A stretch of 64,000 nucleotides of DNA, taken from the NCBI GenBank assembly GCA_032718565.1, contig JAVGVS010000513.1, positions 183,028-247,027 of the forward strand, in the 5' to 3' direction. Position 1 is the first letter of the stretch; each line of letters opens with the position of its first letter. The stretch is from Distichodus sexfasciatus (Eukaryota > Chordata > Actinopteri > Characiformes > Distichodontidae). Made by a program: the position numbers and the translations under genes. Below are positions 58,701 to 64,000 of this stretch, one piece after another. Below the pieces are notes generated by a model. The model saw nothing but the letters and a program-made list of their open reading frames with translations, was not told the DNA's origin and ran no database searches.

Positions 58701-61700
58701 GCGCTGCGGACATGCGTCGGGAATAAATAAATATCAAGTACACGGCTGTACTGGGAGTAGAACGCTGAAAAACCTAGTGCTGGGAAATCGTCAAGAAGCA
58801 TCAATCATTTTTTTTTTAAATATGTTCCTTTTTTCACAGGAAGAAACTGGCTCAACGTTTGCAGGATGCGGAAGAGGCTGTGGAAGCAGTCAACGCTAAA
58901 TGTTCCTCTCTGGAGAAGACCAAACACAGACTTCAAAACGAGATTGAAGATCTCATGGTGGACATGGAGCGCTCCAACGCAGCTGCTGCAGCTCTGGACA
59001 AGAAGCAAAGAAACTTTGACAAGGTGATTCTTATTAAAGTACAAAGGAAATTCAGACATCCAAAAGAGTTCATGAAGGTGTTATTTAGTTGGTACTCGGT
59101 ACTCGTTTGCTACTTTTTTCAGGTGCTTGCTGAGTGGAAACAGAAATACGAGGAATCTCAGTGTGAACTGGAAAGCTCGCAGAAGGAAGCCAGGTCTCTG
59201 AGCACCGAACTCTTCAAGCTGAAGAACGCCTACGAGGAATCGTTGGACCATCTAGAGACCCTCAAGAGAGAAAACAAGATCCTCCAAGGTTCATTTAGTT
59301 TCATAAACGTTCAAACTTTAGTAAAAGTAGAAGTTCTTCCTTTAATTGTACATCTCTTTCTTATAAAAGTAAGTAAAGATTTTAAAAATTGTTTGGATTT
59401 TTAAGAGGAGATAACCGATCTGACCGAGCAACTCGGCGAAAGCGGGAAAACAGTCCATGAGCTGGAGAAGGTCCGTAAACAACTAGAGCAAGAAAAGACC
59501 GACATCCAAGCTGCTCTGGAAGAAGCAGAGGTAAAAAAGGAGTAAACATTAACATATAGATTAAGAAAATACATACATTATACCAATCGCAAGGTTTTTT
59601 TGGTGTTTAAGGGTTCCTTAGAGCACGAAGAGGGCAAAATTCTACGCACCCAACTGGAATTCAATCAGATCAAGGCGGACATCGAGCGCAAGATCACAGA
59701 AAAGGACGAGGAAATGGAACAAACGAAAAGAAACATGATAAGGACCATCGACACCCTGCAGAGTTCGCTGGAGGCCGAGACTCGCAGCAGGAACGAGGCG
59801 CTCAGGGTGAAGAAGAAGATGGAGGGAGATCTCAACGAAATGGAAATCCAGCTTAGTCAGGCCAATCGGCAGGCGGCCGAGGCCCAAAAACAACTCAAAT
59901 CTCTTCATGCCAATCTCAAGGTGAGAAATTTTCACAGAAATTATCCTAAAATTCAACTGAAACAGAACTGAAACTTGTTTCTCCCGTTGTTCAGGATTAC
60001 CAACTCCAGCTGGACGAGTCTCTCCACGCGAACGACGACCTGAAGGAGAACATCACCATCGTGGAGAGACGCAACGTTCTGCTGCAGGCTGAACTCGAGG
60101 AGCTGAGAAATCTCCTGGAGCAAACGGAGAGAGGACGCAAACTCGCCGAACAGGAACTGCTTGATGTCAACGAGCGAGTGCAGCTGCTGCATTCGCAGGT
60201 CATTTATACTGTCATCCTGCTGTTGTTGTGATATAGTTGGGCAGTGGTAGCGTAACATTTGGAGAGTTGGCCCCATGATTCAGAAGGTCACCAGTTCAAA
60301 TCCAGGACCCGTAAAAGTACCATTGAGGTACTCGTGAGCAGGGTACCATTCCCAAGCAACGCTACTCGTCAGCTGCCTACTACTCCTTTAATGGGTCAAT
60401 GTGTCAAATACACACAATTGGAAACAAAACTTTAAAAGTTTTGGGGTCTGTATCAGTGGTGGACAAAGTACCCAAACCATGTACTTGAATATTTTCAACT
60501 AAGGTGAAATGTTTACTTCAGTAAAAATGGAAGTACTTTTACTCAAATAGGAGTCCACTCGTTAAATTTCCACTTAAAGTAAGATTGTGGCCAAAACTGT
60601 TACTGCGGTCAAATTCAAAATACTGTAGCGTGTTGTATCCCCCACTTTAAATTCTCCATCTTTCAAACGCATCTCTTGTGCTGATCCCCGTTTTGTTCCT
60701 GCTTTGGACAAGACATTTTTGAGATTCATAGCAAGACCTTTTAGTTTAGTAACATCAAACATTTGTAATCCAGAATGCTTGTAGTTGCAGCTCAGTGGTA
60801 ACTGGCAACCTAGATGTTGAAATGCTACTGACTTGGTGATTGAGAGATAGCGGTGGATGGTGCTACAGGCCAAAACACAAAACATAAACATAAACATGAT
60901 TTCCGTGCTGTAAATGACGTTGTAAAATGGGAATATTCTGGCTGTGCTCATTTTGTCAGTGAGATCAGTATTTCAAATTAACATGATTCCTTAATCTCTG
61001 GTGACATATTAGCTTCATTTTATGATTACTTGCCATGAATTTCTTCCTTTATATACCAGCGTGAACGTCATAACTGTACGTTTTCCTCCTACAGAACACA
61101 AGTCTGCTGAACCAAAAGAAGAAGCTCGACACAGATATTTCCCAGCTTCAGGGCGAGGTGGAGGAGGCCATCCAGGAGTGCAGGAACGCTGAGGAAAAGG
61201 CCAAAAAGGCCATCACCGACGCCGCCATGATGGCTGAGGAGCTGAAGAAGGAGCAGGACACCAGCTCCCACCTGGAGCGCATGAAGAAGAACATGGAGCA
61301 AACCATCAAGGACCTGCAGCACCGGCTGGACGAAGCCGAGCAAATAGCCATGAAGGGGGGCAAGAAGCAAGTTCAAAAACTGGAGGCCAGGGTGAGTATC
61401 TGAACTCTACATCACTAAAAAGAGCGCCATAACTGAATACCAAAGAGGTGGAGCTACAAAGACAGATTATGGTTGAATAGTCAAAACTTTTGCCTCTGAC
61501 CAACTGCTTTTGGCCAAAATTTTGCCTCCAGCAGGTTAGTCAGAAGCACTAAAATTTTTAGCCTTAATCTGTCCTTGTAGCTTCTGTAGGATTTTGCAAG
61601 TTTTGTGGGATCTAGCAGTAATTTCGATCTCACAAACATTTAAGGGATGTCGCAAATGTGGGATTTTTTTTAACCAATATTTTGGGATTATGCAAACATT

Positions 61701-62572
61701 TTGTAAGATCTCGCCAGTGTTTGTGGGATGTCTCAAAAAATTTTATGATCTTGTGAATATGTTGAGGGATCTTGTGAGTTTTTGTCAATGGGAAAGAGGA
61801 TGACTACTATATTGCACATAATTTTTTAATATCAAATTTTCTTTTAGGTAAAAGATTTGGAGTGCGAACTTGAAGCGGAGCAGAAGCGAAGCAGTGAAAC
61901 TGTGAAAGGAATTCGCAAATATGAACGTCGCATCAAAGAACTCACCTACCAGGTCTGACTACAGTTTAATGGATCGGTAGGATTCCATATCAAATGCAAA
62001 ATTACGCTTTAATATAAATGCTGACATATGTGTTACGCTCTGTAGACCGAGGAGGATCGCAAGAACATCGCCCGTCTTCAGGACTTGGTGGACAAGCTGC
62101 AGCTGAAAGTGAAGGCCTACAAGAGATCTGCGGAAGAAGCTGTCAGTATTCTTAATCAGATATTTCTTCATTCTTTATCACGTGCTGGAGCTTTGTATTA
62201 CACTAAAACTTTGTTGTGCTGTTTGTTTCACAGGAGGAACAGGCCAACGTTCATCTCGGAAAGTTCCGCAAACTGCAGCATGAGCTGGATGAAGCGGTAG
62301 AAAGAGCCGACATTGCAGAGTCCCAGGTCAACAAGCTGCGCGCTAAGAGCCGGGAAACAGGCTCCAAGGTATTTTAATCATAACACTTTCTTCATCGTTT
62401 TCACAAACATTTTTATGATAAATGAAGTGATATAAGTATAGCTATATGTTACTATATTTAAGTAATATAAATATAAGTATGTTATATATAAGTATCTTTG
62501 ATCTAATTTGTAATCTGATTAGATTTTTTCAAATACTTTTTCTTACCACAGAAGGGGTTTGATGAAGAGTAA
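46511..62572 (+). CDS. Sarcomeric myosin heavy chain, cardiac/slow MYH6/MYH7 type (complete)
   Basis: Thick-filament class II motor of striated muscle. The 37 coding exons are: 46511-46711, 47263-47406, 47505-47661, 48131-48158, 48980-49085, 49213-49305, 49387-49450, 49654-49752, 49835-49938, 50728-50866, 51454-51572, 51671-51820, 52611-52781, 52892-53201, 54106-54182, 54267-54472, 54579-54702, 54783-54919, 55030-55285, 55365-55607, 55707-55883, 55962-56107, 56263-56353, 57020-57409, 57698-57824, 57913-58031, 58303-58499, 58840-59023, 59123-59288, 59406-59530, 59612-59920, 59995-60198, 61095-61391, 61848-61952, 62046-62141, 62234-62368, 62552-62572. They sum to 5817 bases, 1938 residues plus stop, intact. 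Wording is closest to MYH6/MYH7; which fish paralogue (atrial, ventricular or slow) is not decided. Confidence 0.95.
48227..48420 (+). mobile_element. tRNA-headed SINE of a second kind in a myosin intron
   Basis: The head GGGGCAGCTGGTAGTGTAAT with a B-box CAACGGTTCAAGTCC is tRNA-like, but the body differs from the other SINE family. A separate first-family fragment (ggtaccgctaaggtactcat) lies at about 48830-48925, just upstream of the P-loop exon. Confidence 0.6.
50262..50683. mobile_element. Non-autonomous hAT-like element in a myosin intron
   Basis: Ends TAGGGGTGTTAA and TTCACACCTCTA (422 bp) with a perfect 8-bp duplication AACAACAA (50254-50261, 50684-50691). The right end lies 44 bases before the exon that begins at 50728. 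Internal aatcgatgcatcgc words fit the same superfamily. Confidence 0.85.
51370..51438. repeat. (TTA)n microsatellite next to a myosin splice acceptor
   Basis: About 22 'tta' units end 15 bases before the exon at 51454, so the branch-point region overlaps or abuts the repeat. Confidence 0.95.
52094..52341. repeat. 248-bp fold-back hairpin in a myosin intron
   Basis: The left arm (from 52094, GTGATCCGATCTGCCGTAAT...) and the right arm (ending 52341) are inverse copies of about 86 bases with only about seven differences, separated by about 75 bases. It is a fold-back transposon by form. Transcribed with the myosin pre-mRNA, it would form a long double-stranded stem. Confidence 0.85.
52892..54919 (+). 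CDS. Myosin motor domain, actin-binding and converter part
   Basis: Exon 52892-53201 carries SILEEECMFPKATDATFKAK and the strut region. Exon 54106-54182 encodes loop 2 (ASGKKEKKKKGSSF), a Lys-rich actin-contact loop, with 77 bases. Exon 54267-54472 (206 bases) contains the reactive-thiol helices (RCNGVLEGIRICRKGFP). Exons 54579-54702 and 54783-54919 form the converter and the start of the lever arm. The last ends at a non-canonical GC donor. Confidence 0.92.
53255..53480 (-). mobile_element. tRNA-headed SINE in a myosin intron, reverse orientation
   Basis: The full family module runs from cagcacaccgtgcaccacaa to the tRNA-like head (caaacctgcgaccttctgat, then accgttacgccacc). It is antisense to the myosin transcript and lies just after exon 52892-53201. 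Confidence 0.75.
54920..55029 (+). other. GC-AG intron in the myosin gene
   Basis: The exon ends CGCAG and the intron begins GCAGGA; the next exon starts AGACGCC after an AG. Only this choice gives Arg-Arg-Asp-Ala-Leu-Leu in frame and an exon of 137 bases between two exons of normal size. No GT donor in the neighbourhood preserves the frame. Confidence 0.75.
55030..62572 (+). CDS. Myosin neck and alpha-helical rod
   Basis: Exon 55030-55285 begins DALLVIQWNVRAFMAVKNW, the light-chain binding lever, and then passes the invariant proline region into the coiled coil. The following exons are continuous heptad-repeat rod with typical 28-residue charge repeats ([40 protein letters not shown]). The rod drives filament assembly. 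The gene ends KSRETGSKKGFDEE with TAA at 62570-62572. Exon 61095-61391 is a single 297-base exon. Confidence 0.93.
57532..57692. mobile_element. Short inverted-repeat element ending at a myosin splice acceptor
   Basis: The left part gtggtgtaacgatacatc and the right part tatcgtgatgaaac...cctccacccctg are roughly inverse, as in fish TAGGGGTGTAACGATA-type elements. The right end is followed by aaaacag and then exon 57698. The element is diverged, and target duplications are not clear. Confidence 0.55.
60230..60420 (+). mobile_element. tRNA-headed SINE in a myosin intron, sense orientation
   Basis: The head reads GGGCAGTGGTAGCGTAAC with an A-box-like TAGCGTAACATTTGG and a B-box GGTCACCAGTTCAAATCC. 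The body word gtaccattgaggtactcgtg follows. It follows exon 59995-60198 within 35 bases. Confidence 0.75.
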
Positions 62573-62670
62573 AGCTCTGGATCATCTCTGCAATCCCTCA
62601 ACATCTCCATCTGCATAATCTGTCTCTATGTCTTTCTCTCACTTTGTAGCTCTAGCCCTGTTCTGCCTTA

Positions 62671-62676
62671 CAAAAT
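62671..62676 (+). terminator. Myosin polyadenylation signal
   Basis: AATAAA (in acaAAATAAActg) occurs about 100 bases after the stop codon, matching the short 3' untranslated regions usual for sarcomeric myosin heavy chains. Confidence 0.75.
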
Positions 62677-62689
62677 AAACTGCAGCTAT

Positions 62690-64000
62690 GAGCAGTTTAT
62701 AATCATTAATGAGCTATAATCATTAATAAATGAGTCATGAACTTGAGTTGTTATGCGTCGTTTGTCAAAACAGAGAAGAAAGAAAGAAAGAAAGAAAGGA
62801 AAATGACAACCGTTACCTGTTTCCCTGCCAAGTTACACACAACATCATAGTACTTGATACAGACAATAATATTTGTAACTGCCCTCAAAACCATATATTA
62901 TCTTCATATGAGGATAATCCAGTATCAAAACATTAACATTTCAAGATATTTTATTAACCCCCCAAAAAGAACCCAGCATCCAGCATAATGGGTTTCTAAT
63001 GTGGTTTCTATTGCAATTCTAAAAAAATATAGAGTATAAGAATTTACTCAATTATTATTAATTAAACTATTGTTCTGTTGTATCAGCAAAGAAAACATGC
63101 AAAATGTAAACCAGTTTATTTAATTTGCTGCATTTATTTAAAACACACACACGCACACACACACACAGTCTTGTATTACTATCTTTGTGAGGTCTTTCCA
63201 CAGACTCCCATAATGACTAGATGTATATAATTTCACACCTACACCTAATCCTAACCCTAACCTTAACCCCAGTAACCAAAAGCACATCTTTTACCTCTTT
63301 TAGTTTCTCAAATAAAACAAGCACATTTCCTATAAAGTCATTTCTCCTCATGGGGACCTCTCAAATGTCCTCACAAAACCCCAGAAAACAGATAAAAGTC
63401 ATTTTAGGGGACAAAAAGGTCCCCACAATGCGATAAATACATGAACACACACACACACACACTTAAGACTTACACAAATATGAGGTTTTGATGTGCCATA
63501 AGTCAGCAAGTTTACAGAAAAAACATTTAATGATCTTGACATGTATCATGTTAAGTAATTGTGTATAAACCATTCCCTACCTCCAGTGTAATACACTGAT
63601 AATACATACACAAGATAATTTAATGTATATTTATACATGCATACAATGTACATGCGTTACAAAATACTGCAATTACAGTCATATATGACTTTTTGCTGTA
63701 ATGTAAGGTTACTAAAACATCAGTAATATTATACTAGTTAGTTCCATAAACAAATAAAAGAGCTAAGAGCCAAGTCCTATTTCTGCAGTTATTTTGGTAA
63801 AGGTAAGTCAAAAGTAACGCGGGAGTCGTGTAACCAATCACAAATCAGAGACGCTTAATGTAATGTAATGAATTACTTTGAAATCATAAATCACAGTAAC
63901 TAGTCATCTATAATGTATTACATTTTGGAAGTAACTTGCCCAAAGCTGATTATAATGCAGGGTTATAAACAAAGTGTATTTTACTTACAAGATATAAAAT
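62690..64000. other. Downstream intergenic region
   Basis: AT-rich sequence with no gene. It contains a CA-flanked repeat at about 63145-63465 (tgtgaggtc ... cccataatg ... ggtccccacaatg, ending in CA dinucleotides), a family widespread in fish. It also contains a 'taactagt...attacttt' repeat remnant at about 63800-63965. The GAAA run at 62776-62799 is a short microsatellite. Confidence 0.5.

Noticed and set aside
46511..62572. Search for an intronic miR-208/miR-499 type hairpin as in mammalian MYH6, MYH7 and MYH7B
   Set aside because: No ATAAGACGA or TTAAGACTTGCAG word with a partner arm in any intron of this gene; the hairpin at 52094-52341 is too long and of transposon type.

Overview
This is a vertebrate, almost certainly teleost, nuclear genomic window. 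The evidence is GT-AG introns in conserved vertebrate genes, short introns, many small hAT-type non-autonomous transposons, tRNA-headed SINEs, fish-type LINE tails and abundant CA, TTA and TA microsatellites. No bacterial, organellar or viral gene set is present. The species cannot be fixed from the sequence alone.

Layout, left to right. (1) 310-18721, minus strand: PIK3CB, the class IA PI3-kinase catalytic subunit p110-beta. I traced 21 coding exons giving 1027 intact residues; only the last exon(s), about 45 C-terminal residues, lie beyond base 1. A probable non-coding first exon and CpG-rich promoter lie near 27.1-27.6 kb, after an 8.3 kb repeat-rich intron. (2) 29707-36584, minus strand: a LIM-domain protein gene of the EPLIN/LIMD2/XIRP2-LIM group. 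Its reading frame is broken at about six places, although its LIM domain and long acidic tail are still readable. (3) 38036-41193, plus strand: GORASP1 (GRASP65), nine coding exons, 384 residues, intact. It is divergent from the LIM gene, with a compact promoter carrying an E-box, an ETS site and a CRE. (4) 46511-62572, plus strand: a complete sarcomeric myosin heavy chain gene of the cardiac/slow MYH6/MYH7 type, 37 coding exons, 1938 residues. It is preceded by two probable non-coding exons, a TATA box and an M-CAT element.

The four genes do not form a pathway or operon. They are neighbours in a vertebrate locus: a membrane lipid kinase, a putative actin or adaptor LIM protein, a Golgi stacking factor and a thick-filament motor. 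The space between and inside them is largely transposon-derived. Four short elements still have recognisable 8-bp target duplications, one of them nested in an older element. One MYH intron contains a near-perfect 248-bp fold-back hairpin.

I found no convincing new multi-gene system. The most useful leads are the frame-broken LIM gene with NPF/DxF endocytic-type motifs, a GC-AG intron in the myosin gene, a transposon end abutting a myosin splice acceptor, very long polypurine/polypyrimidine introns in PIK3CB, and the intronic hairpin.
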